Shown here piece by piece: positions 52,253-60,690 of a stretch of DNA of 64,000 nt. Numbering within the stretch: position 1 is the first letter of the stretch; each line of letters begins with the position of its first letter. Both the position numbers and the translations under genes were made by a program. Origin of the DNA: Anaerolineales bacterium (GTDB taxonomy: Bacteria; Chloroflexota; Anaerolineae; Anaerolineales; E44-bin32); the NCBI GenBank assembly GCA_029210945.1, contig JARGGH010000005.1, positions 36,431-100,430 on the forward strand. The letters run 5' to 3'. The notes under the pieces are model-generated. The model was not told the DNA's origin and made no database searches. It saw nothing but the letters and a program-made list of their open reading frames with translations.

Positions 52253-53689
52253 TTAAGTCTGCTTGCGGTGGGCAGAAAGAAGCCTGCTGTCATCTGGCCT
52301 CACCACCGGGAGCTGGACCGAGAAACGGCTGCCCCTCTCCAGCTTGCTCTGCGCAAGTATGCGCCCTTTATGAAGGCGGATGATCTCCTGGGATATCGCC
52401 AGCCCAAGCCCGGTCCCACGGTCGGCGCCTCCCGGTCTGGCTTTATTAACCATATAGAAACGCTCAAAGATTCGCTCCAGATCGGATTCCGGGATCCCCG
52501 CCCCATCATCATCTACGTGGATCGAAACCCACCCCGAATCCTGCTCGCCCCAGATGCGCACCAGCCCTCCAGCCGGGGAGTGTTTAACGGCGTTATCCAG
52601 CAGATTCGTGAAGACCTGGGCGAGGCGGTCACCATCACCGACCAGGGGCGAAAAATCAGGTATCTGCAGTTCGATCTGGACTTGTGCATCGCGCGCCTTG
52701 ACGCTCAATCGTTCAATTACTGCAGCCAGGAGTGCATTGAGATCCACCCGCTGAAACTGAAATTCAACCTGTCCGCTATCCAACCTTGCCAGGTCGAGCA
52801 GATCCTTCACCAACCGTTGGAGGCGATCACTCTCATCACGGATGATCCTCACCGCCCGGTCCCGTTCTTCGGGCTCGACCGCTGCCCCGTCGAGGATCGC
52901 CTGCGCGAACCCCCGGATGGAGGTTAAAGGTGTTTTCAGTTCGTGAGAGACATTGGCGACAAAGTCCCGCTGTGATTGCTGGCTCGCTTGCACTTCCCGA
53001 ACCATATCATTAAACGCCCGTGCCACGCTCTGAATCTCTTCAGGGCCGGCGACCTCCAAATGTTGATCGTAGCGACCGCTCGCTACCGATCTTGAGGCCG
53101 CCGCAATGTGATCAAGCGGCGCCGCGATCCAGCGGGCAATCAGGAACGAGAGCAGAATTGAGACGATCAGCGCGATGCCCCCGGCCAGCAGAACCGGACG
53201 CATGAAATCATCACCCCACACACGGATCGTGCCCAGACCAATCCTTGGAGAGGCAATCACGATCGCATTCCCATCCGCGAGAGGCTGCATCAGATAAAGC
53301 CAACGATCACCGCCATTTCCGAATCGTCCGCGGGATGAGGTGCGGTTGGATACCGCCTGATCCCGGACCTCACGCGGCAGTTCGGTCTCGTCTGGTCGAC
53401 TGTCCTCCTTGATTTCACCTCCGGGACCGATCAGAATCACTCGGCTACCGAGGCGTTGATCGAGAACCGCGACTGCACGTTCAAGCTGGTCTTGAGGCAG
53501 TTGGAGCAGAATTTGGCCCTGGCCCCGCACGGTCTGAGGAAGGCTGCGTTCGAGTTGAAGAAAGGTAGCCTGGTCCAGAAATGGGCTCCGCACCAGCAGC
53601 AGGAGCAGGCTGAAGGTGAGGACCACCAGCACGACGGCAGTCACAATGAGATAGGTTAGAAAGAGTCGGGATTGCAGTGATCGCAGCAC
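52253..53689 (-). CDS. Sensor histidine kinase
   Basis: A 478-residue membrane kinase with helices at about 9-32 and 165-188 enclosing an extracytoplasmic sensor region, HAMP (about 190-240), a dimerisation domain with H-box 'NVSHELKTPLTSIRG' (about 250) and a catalytic domain with N-box 'VFTNLLDNAVKHS', G1 'DDGAGIP', F-box 'FERFYMV' and G2 'GTGLGLAIS'. All catalytic motifs are intact. It lies 6 bp after the response-regulator gene and forms a two-component pair with it. The signal is unknown; the organisation resembles PhoR/ResE-type kinases. Confidence 0.93.
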   Translation of the reverse strand: MLRSLQSRLFLTYLIVTAVVLVVLTFSLLLLLVRSPFLDQATFLQLERSLPQTVRGQGQILLQLPQDQLERAVAVLDQRLGSRVILIGPGGEIKEDSRPDETELPREVRDQAVSNRTSSRGRFGNGGDRWLYLMQPLADGNAIVIASPRIGLGTIRVWGDDFMRPVLLAGGIALIVSILLSFLIARWIAAPLDHIAAASRSVASGRYDQHLEVAGPEEIQSVARAFNDMVREVQASQQSQRDFVANVSHELKTPLTSIRGFAQAILDGAAVEPEERDRAVRIIRDESDRLQRLVKDLLDLARLDSGQVEFQFQRVDLNALLAAVIERLSVKARDAQVQIELQIPDFSPLVGDGDRLAQVFTNLLDNAVKHSPAGGLVRIWGEQDSGWVSIHVDDDGAGIPESDLERIFERFYMVNKARPGGADRGTGLGLAISQEIIRLHKGRILAQSKLERGSRFSVQLPVVRPDDSRLLSAHRKQT

Positions 53690-53695
53690 AGCACC

Positions 53696-54376
53696 TCAGG
53701 CAACCAGTTTGTATCCTACACCCGTGATGGTTTCGATCGAAACCTGCTCACTCATGGCCAGATGCTTGCGAAGATGCGCCACGTGCACATCGACCGTACG
53801 GCTCTCTCCGTAGAAATCATAGCCCCAGACAAGGTTGAGGAGCTGCTCCCTGCTTAAAACAATGCCTTCGTGCTCGGCAAGCGCAGCCAGCAGGTCAAAC
53901 TCCTTGGCACGCATCTCGATGAGTTGGCCCAAGATGTGGACCTCTCTGCGCGCTGGGTCGATCGAGATGTCTCCGACGCGGATCGGTTCATGCGACTGCG
54001 GAGTTTCTCGATCCAGCCTGCGCAGGATCGCCTTTACGCGCGCAACCAGTTCGCGTGGGTTAAAAGGCTTGGTGAGATAATCATCTGCCCCCAATTCGAG
54101 ACCGACGATCTTATCAACATCATCATCCCGGGCTGTCAGCATCAGGATTGGCACGTCGCTGTCGGCCCGGACCCTGCGGCACACCTCGAAACCGTCCATT
54201 TCCGGCAGCATGATGTCGAGGACGATCACTGCTGGCGAGTGCCTCTCTATACTATCCAGGGCGCTCAGCCCATCGCCGGCCGACTCAACCCTGAAACCTT
54301 CACGTTCAAGATACAACGTTGCCAGCTCGACAATGTTCGGCTCGTCATCGACAACCAGGACTAATTTGCCAGGCAT
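53696..54376 (-). CDS. OmpR/PhoB-family response regulator
   Basis: A 226-residue DNA-binding regulator. The receiver domain (about 5-118) has 'VVDDEPNI', phospho-acceptor Asp in 'VIVLDIMLPEMDG' (about 53) and Lys in 'YLTKPFNP' (about 103). The C-terminal winged helix (about 130-225) has 'MRAKEFDLLAALAEH' and 'RTVDVHVAHLRKHL', typical of the OmpR group. Its gene precedes the kinase gene by 6 bp on the same strand. Targets are unknown. Confidence 0.94.
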   Translation of the reverse strand: MPGKLVLVVDDEPNIVELATLYLEREGFRVESAGDGLSALDSIERHSPAVIVLDIMLPEMDGFEVCRRVRADSDVPILMLTARDDDVDKIVGLELGADDYLTKPFNPRELVARVKAILRRLDRETPQSHEPIRVGDISIDPARREVHILGQLIEMRAKEFDLLAALAEHEGIVLSREQLLNLVWGYDFYGESRTVDVHVAHLRKHLAMSEQVSIETITGVGYKLVA

Positions 54377-54537
54377 TCAAATCTCACAAGCTCGGTAGAG
54401 GGTCTGCATTGAGTGTGTCGATCTCCGATTGCTGTAATGGCTCTGACCACTTTCTGGCAGAACCGGTCCCCCGGGGAAATCGAAAAGTCGATGAAAAAAT
54501 CTTTCCCTGGGTGAAGCGGGTGTCACCAGGAGAGGGG

Positions 54538-54924
54538 CTACGGAGAGGTGAGGGCAATAACCTCAATCTCCACGTCTGCTGCCTTTGGCAGCGCGGCCAC
54601 CTGGACCGCGGAGCGGGCCGGTGGAGCCGCAGCGAAGAACTCTGCGTAGACCGCGTTCACGGCTGTATAGTCGTTGATATCCGCCAGGAAAACGGTCGTC
54701 TTCACGACCTGATCGAGAGACGAGCCCGCTTCGGCGAGAACTGCTGATAAATTTTTAAGCGATTGGCGCGTCTGCGCTTCGACACCGCCTGGCACAAGCT
54801 CACCCGTCTCAGGATCGATGCCAAGCGATCCTGAGGCAAAGACAAACATGCCAGCGTTGATCGCCTGTGAATAAGGTCCGATAGCTGCCGGCGCGCCCTC
54901 GGATGCGATGACTTCACGTTTCAT
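54538..54924 (-). CDS. RidA-family enamine/imine deaminase
   Basis: A 128-residue Rid protein. It has the family start 'APAAIGPYSQAI', 'FASGSLGIDPETGELV' and the signature 'PPARSAVQVAALPKAADVEIE'. The Arg of 'ARSAV' is the key catalytic residue, and the trailing Glu of 'VEIE' also matches. RidA removes reactive 2-aminoacrylate released by PLP enzymes. It stands alone between the two-component genes and the transposase. Confidence 0.94.
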   Translation of the reverse strand: MKREVIASEGAPAAIGPYSQAINAGMFVFASGSLGIDPETGELVPGGVEAQTRQSLKNLSAVLAEAGSSLDQVVKTTVFLADINDYTAVNAVYAEFFAAAPPARSAVQVAALPKAADVEIEVIALTSP

Positions 54925-55009
54925 AACGATCTCCTTGCGCGTATAGGATTAGATCAACCGATTGTACGCTCCGTGTAAGCGTGATGCAAAATCGGGGTTA
55001 AATCTTCAA

Positions 55010-55046
55010 CCCAGTTCCCGGCACTATGCCCGTGCCGGGAACTGGG
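55010..55046. repeat. REP-like palindrome, left copy
   Basis: A 15-bp perfect stem, CCCAGTTCCCGGCAC (55010-55024) with GTGCCGGGAACTGGG (55032-55046), and loop TATGCCC. It shares its CCCGGCAC/GTGCCGGG core with the right copy beyond the transposase gene. Confidence 0.82.
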
Positions 55047-55075
55047 CAGGTGGCGGGAAACAATCTCAATCTATG

Positions 55076-55633
55076 CTATGACTGCGACTCCTTTTTATCT
55101 CTCAATACCGCAGCTACCACTTGTCGGTAATCTTCGCCGAGCTTCAGGCCGAGATTAATGTGAGCCTTCATCGGATCAACTACAGCACTGCTTCCAATCC
55201 ATCGGTTATAGTCAGAGTATGGCCAATGCTCGGGTTCTCTAACAAGACCAGCGAGCACTGGGTTCAGGTGCACGTATGCACATATTTGCTCAAGGTACTC
55301 TTGGGTCCCGATATGTTTCGCACGATAGCGGCCTTGAAACAGAGTTCCACTCCTCTCATTCCGCCGATTAAATCGCTTGCTGTAGGAGTTGCAGACGCGC
55401 TGGGGAAGCTGTCCAGTAGGTGTGTCGGCGGCTTGCATTACGACCAGGTGATAATGGTTTGGCATAAGGCAGCAAGCTAGGATTGGGATCTTCAGTGATT
55501 TGCTGTACGACCAGATCTTTGTTGTGAAAAAATAGTAGTCATCAGGGGCAGCGAAGATCGGGGATTTCCCAGCCCCGCGATTATAGAGATGGTAGACCTC
55601 GCCGGACACGTACTCGAGATTTCGTCTTGGCAT
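55076..55633 (-). CDS. REP-associated tyrosine transposase (RAYT, IS200-like fold)
   Basis: A 185-residue Y1-transposase-fold protein. The histidine motif is 'CLMPNHYHLVV' (HxH), and the catalytic Tyr probably lies in 'VCNSYSKRFNRR'. 'GTLFQGRYRAKHIG' and 'YVHLNPVLAGLV' are hallmark segments of RAYT proteins, which act on REP palindromes. The start at 55633 has GGGGG upstream; a codon at 55666 lies inside the flanking palindrome. The gene sits between two related palindromes (55010-55046 and 55658-55682), the classic REPtron layout. Confidence 0.9.
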   Translation of the reverse strand: MPRRNLEYVSGEVYHLYNRGAGKSPIFAAPDDYYFFTTKIWSYSKSLKIPILACCLMPNHYHLVVMQAADTPTGQLPQRVCNSYSKRFNRRNERSGTLFQGRYRAKHIGTQEYLEQICAYVHLNPVLAGLVREPEHWPYSDYNRWIGSSAVVDPMKAHINLGLKLGEDYRQVVAAVLRDKKESQS

Positions 55634-55657
55634 AGTTTTCCCCCTTTTATGGCCAGT

Positions 55658-55682
55658 CCCCGGCACTGTGCCAGTGCCGGGG
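55658..55682. repeat. REP-like palindrome, right copy
   Basis: A 9-bp stem, CCCCGGCAC (55658-55666) with GTGCCGGGG (55674-55682), and loop TGTGCCA. Same core as the left copy. Confidence 0.78.
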
Positions 55683-55694
55683 AAAATTGTATCG

Positions 55695-58169
55695 CTAGAC
55701 CACGATATTCACCAGGCGCCCCGGAACGTAGATTACATCGCGCGGTTCCTTGCCTTCCATGAAACGCTGCACGATTTCGCTGCCCAGCGCTAACTGCCTG
55801 GCCTCGTCCTCGGCGATCTCTGCAGGGACCTCGATCCGGTCGCGGACCTTGCCGTTCACCTGCACGATCAACGTGATCTGCTCCTCGGCAGCCAGGTCGG
55901 GGTCAAATACCGGCCAACCCTGTTGATGGATTGAATACTGCCGGCCGCGCTGTGACCAGAGCTCTTCGGCGATGTGCGGGGTTGAAGGCGCCATCAAGAG
56001 CAGAAGCGTATCAAGTGCCTCTTCAAAGACCGGATTCCCGGCCATCCCCTTATCGTTCGCTGCAAGAATCTCATTGGTCAGTTCCATAAGCGCCGAAATC
56101 ACCGTGTTGAATTCAAACTGCTCCAGGTCTTGTGCCACCTGCCGGATCGTCTGGTGCACCTTGCGCTGCAGCGATCTTTCCAGCTCTCGCCCGGAGGCGC
56201 CCGCCTCCCCGTCTTCCGTCTCCATCACCAGGCTCCACACACGGTTCAGCCAGCGCACGACGCCCTGGATGTTGTCCGGGTTCCATGGTCCGCCTTCCGT
56301 CCAGCGGTAGCCAAACATCAGGTAGGCGCGCACCGCGTCTGCCCCGTAGTTGGCAACCTGTTCATCCGGATCGACGACGTTGCCGCGCGATTTGCTCATC
56401 CGCTGCCCATCAGGCCCGAGGATCTGGCCTTGATTCCGCAGCTGCAGCATGGGCTCAGGACCTTCGGTCACGCCGAGGCCCCGCATCACTTTGTGAAAAT
56501 AGCGCGTGTAGATCAGGTGCATCGTGGCGTGTTCCATGCCGCCGGTGTACGTGTCGACTGGCATCCAGTAGTCGTACTCGCCCGGGTCGAACGGACCCTG
56601 ATCGTAGTCCGGGCTCAGGTAGCGCAGGTGATACCAGGACGAGCACATGAACGTATCCATCGTGTCAGTCTCGCGCTCCGCGGGACCATCACACTCCGGA
56701 CAGGTCGTGTTCTTCCACGTCGGATGGAATTTGAGCGGGCTTTCGCCGGTTGGCTTCCACTCCACGTCCTCCGGCAGCTCGACAGGCAGTTGGTCTTCAG
56801 GGACGGGCACAATGCCGCAGTTCTCGCAGTACAGCATCGGGATTGGTGCGCCCCAGTAACGCTGTCTCGAGATCAGCCAATCGTGCAGGCGGTAGTTAAC
56901 CGCTGCCCGCCCGGTGCCGCGCTCTTCCAGGTAGGCAACCGCGGCATCGAACGCCTGATCCGCCGGCGTTCCTGTGAGCGGTCCGGAGTTGATCATTTCC
57001 CCGTACTCCGGCAGCGCCCCTTCCATCAACTCACCATCGAGCGAATCAAATCCTTCTGGGAGAATCACCGGACGAATCTCCAGCCCGAACTTGCGTGCGA
57101 ATTCGAAATCGCGCTGATCGTGGGCAGGGACCGCCATGATCGCGCCGGTCCCATAGGTCATCAGCACATAATCCGCGATCCAGATCGGGATGCGTTCACC
57201 GTTAACCGGATTGATCGCATACCCTCCGGTGAAGACGCCGGATTTCTCTTTATCCAGAGATTCGCGCTCGATGTCCGTCTGTCGCACAGCCTCCTGGGTA
57301 TAAGCGTGCACCTCTTGCTCCTGCTCAGGCGTGGTGATCTTTTCAACCAGTGGATGTTCCGGCGCCAGCACCATGAACGTCGCACCCCACAGTGTATCGG
57401 GGCGCGTGGTGAAGACCTCGATCTCATCGCCGCCCTCCGTCTTGAACACCACACGCGCGCCTTCACTGCGCCCGATCCAATTCGTCTGCAGGACCTTCAC
57501 CGGATCGGGCCAGTCGATGAAATCGAAATTGAGCAGCTCTTCGGCGTAATCGGTGATGCGGAAAAACCACTGCTCAAGATCCTTCTTGATCACCGGGGTT
57601 TTGCAGCGTTCGCATACCCGGTTGTCGCCGATGACCTGCTCGCGCGCCAGCGTCGTGTTGCAGTGCGGGCACCAATCGACCGGTGACATTTTCCGGTAGG
57701 CGATGTCGTTCTTATACATCCTCAAGAAGAACCATTGGGTCCAGCGGTAATACTCCGGATCGGCGGAAATCGCTTCACGCGACCAATCCCACATCGCGCC
57801 CATGCTGCGCAGTTGGCGTCGCATGTTTTCAATGTTGGCGTAGGTCCATTCTTTGGGGTGGATGTCCCTCTGGATAGCGGCGTTCTCCGCCGGAAGCCCA
57901 AACGCATCGAAGCCGATCGGGTACATCACGTTGTAACCCCGCATACGCAGATAACGGGCGCGCGCATCCGATGGCGCCATCGCGTACCAATGCCCGATAT
58001 GTAGATCCCCCGAAGTGTAGGGAAGCATGGTCAGGAAGTAGAATTTCTCACGGCTTTCGTCGATCACCGCTTTATAGAGCTCATCCTGTTCCCAGCGGGA
58101 CTGCCAGCGGCTCTCGATCTTGGAGGGCTCATAGCGCCCCATCTTTTCTTCGATTTGCTCAGTCATCAT
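55695..58169 (-). CDS. leuS: Leucyl-tRNA synthetase
   Basis: An 824-residue class I synthetase that charges tRNA-Leu. The HIGH motif is 'GDLHIGHWYAM' (about 55), zinc-like cysteines are in 'WCPHCNTTLA', and an editing (CP1) domain is present with the 'TTRPDTLWGATFM' segment. The KMSKS loop is 'QRMSKSRGNVVD', and the C-terminus holds the anticodon-binding domain. AGGAG lies 5 nt before the ATG at 58169. A T-box leader precedes it, so expression should rise when uncharged tRNA-Leu accumulates. Confidence 0.97.
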   Translation of the reverse strand: MMTEQIEEKMGRYEPSKIESRWQSRWEQDELYKAVIDESREKFYFLTMLPYTSGDLHIGHWYAMAPSDARARYLRMRGYNVMYPIGFDAFGLPAENAAIQRDIHPKEWTYANIENMRRQLRSMGAMWDWSREAISADPEYYRWTQWFFLRMYKNDIAYRKMSPVDWCPHCNTTLAREQVIGDNRVCERCKTPVIKKDLEQWFFRITDYAEELLNFDFIDWPDPVKVLQTNWIGRSEGARVVFKTEGGDEIEVFTTRPDTLWGATFMVLAPEHPLVEKITTPEQEQEVHAYTQEAVRQTDIERESLDKEKSGVFTGGYAINPVNGERIPIWIADYVLMTYGTGAIMAVPAHDQRDFEFARKFGLEIRPVILPEGFDSLDGELMEGALPEYGEMINSGPLTGTPADQAFDAAVAYLEERGTGRAAVNYRLHDWLISRQRYWGAPIPMLYCENCGIVPVPEDQLPVELPEDVEWKPTGESPLKFHPTWKNTTCPECDGPAERETDTMDTFMCSSWYHLRYLSPDYDQGPFDPGEYDYWMPVDTYTGGMEHATMHLIYTRYFHKVMRGLGVTEGPEPMLQLRNQGQILGPDGQRMSKSRGNVVDPDEQVANYGADAVRAYLMFGYRWTEGGPWNPDNIQGVVRWLNRVWSLVMETEDGEAGASGRELERSLQRKVHQTIRQVAQDLEQFEFNTVISALMELTNEILAANDKGMAGNPVFEEALDTLLLLMAPSTPHIAEELWSQRGRQYSIHQQGWPVFDPDLAAEEQITLIVQVNGKVRDRIEVPAEIAEDEARQLALGSEIVQRFMEGKEPRDVIYVPGRLVNIVV

Positions 58170-58205
58170 TCATGCTCCTACAACGCTCGTGTTTTCACAC
58201 CATCT

Positions 58206-58239
58206 TAATAAAAAGAAAAATCCCTCCGCCCGGCAGGGA
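58206..58239 (-). terminator. Conditional terminator of the leuS T-box
   Basis: On the minus strand TCCCT...AGGGA (58239-58221) forms a GC-rich stem directly followed by TTTTTCTTTTT (58220-58210). It lies between the T-box sequence and the leuS start. Confidence 0.8.
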
Positions 58240-58447
58240 CGAAGGGGACCTCCGCGGTACCACCCTGATTGACCAGCTTTCGCTGGACCGCTCATCACGA
58301 TAACGGGTGTAAACCGCCCCCGGCTACATTCGCAGTTCACCGGAGGGACCTGTCCTCAATGAAGGACGGCAGGCGAGTTCAGCCGTGGTGTTCCGCGGAC
58401 ACCAGCCGGGCTCTCACTCTCCCCGGCTCGCTGGCGGATGGCTTACT
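58206..58447 (-). ncRNA. T-box riboswitch leader of leuS
   Basis: The hallmark T-box sequence AGGGTGGTACCGCGG occurs on the minus strand at 58266-58252, followed by a terminator with U-run. Upstream (58447-58290) is a long, paired leader consistent with stem I and stem III. A CTC leucine codon in 'GAACTCGCC' (58377-58375) is a likely specifier, matching the downstream leuS. The exact 5' end was not determined. Confidence 0.88.
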
Positions 58448-58480
58448 GCTCCTACCATGGTCAATAGATCAATTATCAGG

Positions 58481-58553
58481 TGGACCCAGTGGGATTCGAA
58501 CCCACGACCTTCTCAATGCCATTGAGACGCGCTCCCAGCTGCGCCATGGGCCC
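58481..58553 (-). tRNA. tRNA-Ala (GGC)
   Basis: A 73-nt cloverleaf: acceptor GGGCCCA with TGGGTCC (one G-U), anticodon stem TCTCA/TGAGA with loop ATGGCAT giving anticodon GGC, T-arm GTGGG-TTCGAAT-CCCAC, discriminator A. CCA is not encoded. Confidence 0.95.
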
Positions 58554-58562
58554 TTGCTCGAG

Positions 58563-58635
58563 TGGACCTGGCGGGATTCGAACCCGCGACCTCATCAGTG
58601 CGATTGATGCGCGCTCCCAACTGCGCTACAGGCCC
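58563..58635 (-). tRNA. tRNA-Ala (CGC)
   Basis: A 73-nt cloverleaf: acceptor GGGCCTG with CAGGTCC, anticodon stem CATCA/TGATG with loop ATCGCAC giving anticodon CGC, T-arm GCGGG-TTCGAAT-CCCGC, discriminator A. CCA is not encoded. It lies 9 bp upstream of the GGC tRNA. Confidence 0.95.
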
Positions 58636-58768
58636 GCGTTGGGTCCGAAGATTGTACCCCCCCGGGAGAGACGCTGTCAAGGCGCCGCATCTGATCTCAA
58701 TCAGGTGCGGCTCTCCAGCCGGCTCGCAACACATGTCTTTGACGCAGTGAAAATGGGATTGCCCCACG

Positions 58769-58797
58769 TTGTTCTGTCAAATGCCCGCCGCTATAAT
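58769..58797 (+). promoter_or_regulatory. Promoter of aminopeptidase gene
   Basis: TTGTTC (58769-58774), a 17-bp spacer and TATAAT (58792-58797), 19 nt before the ATG at 58817. GGAGG at 58808-58812 lies 4 nt before that ATG. Confidence 0.68.
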
Positions 58798-58816
58798 CAC
58801 GAGCAGTGGAGGTCCC

Positions 58817-59923
58817 ATGAACCCAAAGCGCATCGAGGCTCTCGACGGCCGGCTCAAGCATTTCGGTTTTGACGGCGCAATCCTCATCCCCGGGTCGACG
58901 CTGTACTATCTGACTGGGTACTCCTTCCACCTGATGGAACGTCCGGTGTTCTTGCTCGTCGTACGCGGCCAGACCCCGGTTATCGTGCTCCCCGATCTGG
59001 AGCGACCCAGAGTGACTGCGTCTCCCTCCAGTTTGGAGCTTTTCAGCTATGCGGAAGATGACGCCTCCCGCAGTGCAGCACTTCAAAAAGCGATCGACCG
59101 GGTCAGCTCGACCGCACTCGACATGGCGATCGAGCCGCTCATCATGCGATATTTCGAATTGAATCTGCTCCGCTCCGCCGCTCCCGATTGGACCTTCCGA
59201 TCAGGTGATGAGCTCTTCTCTGCCCTGCGGGCTCGCAAGGATCCCGCCGAAATCGAACATATGCAGCGCGCGGTTGACATCGCCGAGACTGCTTTGCAGA
59301 AAACGATACCCCTGATCAAAGTTGGGATGACCGAAGACGAATTAGCCGCCGAACTCGTCGTCCAGCTTCTGCGCGCCGGATCGGAACCCGATCTGCCGTT
59401 TCAGCCGATCGTCGCTTCAGGTCCGAACAGCGCTCTCCCCCATGCCACTCCAACCAACCGCCGGCTTGCCAAGGGGGACCTGTTAATCCTCGATTGGGGG
59501 GCACGATCCGGAGGATATGTATCAGACATCACCCGGACATTCGCGTTGGGTGAGATCGACCCGGAGTACAGCCGGATCCACCAGATCGTGCTTGAAGCGA
59601 ACATCGCCGGGCGATCAGCCGCCCAACCTGGCGTGACCTGTCATGCTGTCGATCTAGCCGCCCGACAGATCGTCCTTGAATCCGGCTACGGTGAGTATTT
59701 CATCCACCGCACCGGCCACGGTATCGGGCTGGAAGCACACGAACCGCCGAATGTGCGCGCTAAAAACATGGACCCGCTTGAAGCGGGAATGACATTCACC
59801 ATCGAACCCGGGATTTACCTCCCCGGAAGGGCGGGGGTGCGCATTGAAGACAATCTTCACGTCACCGACGGAGGCGCCAGAACGATGACCTCACTGACGT
59901 GCACACTGGATCTCGTCGGTTGA
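58817..59923 (+). CDS. Xaa-Pro aminopeptidase (M24 family)
   Basis: A 368-residue M24 metallopeptidase. The N-terminal creatinase-like domain (about 1-130) is followed by the pita-bread domain with metal ligands in 'LLILDWGARSGGYVSDITRTF' (two Asp; shortened), 'HRTGHGIGLEAHE' (His) and 'TIEPGIYLPG' plus 'RIEDNLHVT' (Glu). It removes N-terminal residues before proline. ATG 58817 follows GGAGG and a good promoter, so the longer frame from 58769 is rejected. First of three tightly linked genes. Confidence 0.92.
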   Translation: MNPKRIEALDGRLKHFGFDGAILIPGSTLYYLTGYSFHLMERPVFLLVVRGQTPVIVLPDLERPRVTASPSSLELFSYAEDDASRSAALQKAIDRVSSTALDMAIEPLIMRYFELNLLRSAAPDWTFRSGDELFSALRARKDPAEIEHMQRAVDIAETALQKTIPLIKVGMTEDELAAELVVQLLRAGSEPDLPFQPIVASGPNSALPHATPTNRRLAKGDLLILDWGARSGGYVSDITRTFALGEIDPEYSRIHQIVLEANIAGRSAAQPGVTCHAVDLAARQIVLESGYGEYFIHRTGHGIGLEAHEPPNVRAKNMDPLEAGMTFTIEPGIYLPGRAGVRIEDNLHVTDGGARTMTSLTCTLDLVG

Positions 59924-60690
59924 AAATACTTGAACCGCGCGCCAGGCCTTTTTTCTACCCGGCCGGGAAGACCGGATGCCTGCTGATTCATGGCTTTCCC
60001 GGCGCGCCGGAAGAGATGCGCTGGTTGGGCCAGCACCTATCCCGGCACGGGATCACGGCTCTGGGTATACGCCTCTTTGGGCATGGCACGCAGCCATCAG
60101 ATTTGATCCGGTCACGCAAAGAGCATTGGATAGCGAATGCCGAAGACGGCCTGGCTTTACTGCGTGAGACCTGCGAGCAGGTGTTCGTCATCGGCCTTTC
60201 AATGGGGGGTGTGCTCGCGCTGAATCTGGCGAGTCGATTTGAGCTGACTGGTGTTGTTGCCATGGCGACCCCAGCCGCGTTACCCACGCTCGCCCGCCGG
60301 TTGCGTCCGATCTTGAAATCGCTCAGTCTTTTCTGGCGTTACCGCACCCCGGTCGAGGAACCCTACTGGCATGATCAAGAAGCCAGAGCGCTAAACTTCC
60401 ATTACCCCGTACAGCCGGTGCGTGCGATTGCGGAGGTGCATGATCTCGTCGAGCTCACGCGTGCCAGCTTGCACAACGTGAGCACGCCCGTGCTGCTAAT
60501 TTACTCCCGCAACGATGACAGCGTCTCGCCCGAGAACGCAGAGCGCATATACGCTCTGCTGGGTTCAGCGCAGAAGACACTCGAGTGGGTCGAGAACAGC
60601 GGGCACAACATCCCCCGCGATGCCGAGCGCGGACGGGTATTCGAGCGTATCACGACCTTTATCCATGACGTGATCGGGGAATCATCATGA
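59920..60690 (+). CDS. Alpha/beta hydrolase (carboxylesterase/monoacylglycerol-lipase type), copy 1
   Basis: A 256-residue hydrolase. The oxyanion segment is 'LLIHGFPGAPEEM', the nucleophile elbow 'VIGLSMGGVLAL' (Ser), the acid in 'IYSRNDDSVSPENA' and the catalytic His in 'VENSGHNIPRDAE'. It resembles small carboxylesterases of the Est30 type. The TTG at 59920 overlaps the aminopeptidase stop codon in TTGA, and its own stop overlaps the next gene by 4 bp, so translation is coupled. The GTG at 59899 is an alternative start. Confidence 0.87.
   Translation: MKILEPRARPFFYPAGKTGCLLIHGFPGAPEEMRWLGQHLSRHGITALGIRLFGHGTQPSDLIRSRKEHWIANAEDGLALLRETCEQVFVIGLSMGGVLALNLASRFELTGVVAMATPAALPTLARRLRPILKSLSLFWRYRTPVEEPYWHDQEARALNFHYPVQPVRAIAEVHDLVELTRASLHNVSTPVLLIYSRNDDSVSPENAERIYALLGSAQKTLEWVENSGHNIPRDAERGRVFERITTFIHDVIGESS

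Noticed and set aside
56130..57686. A 518-codon plus-strand frame opposite leuS
   Set aside because: It is antisense to a fully conserved synthetase, is rich in Arg/His, and arises from GC-biased codon use.
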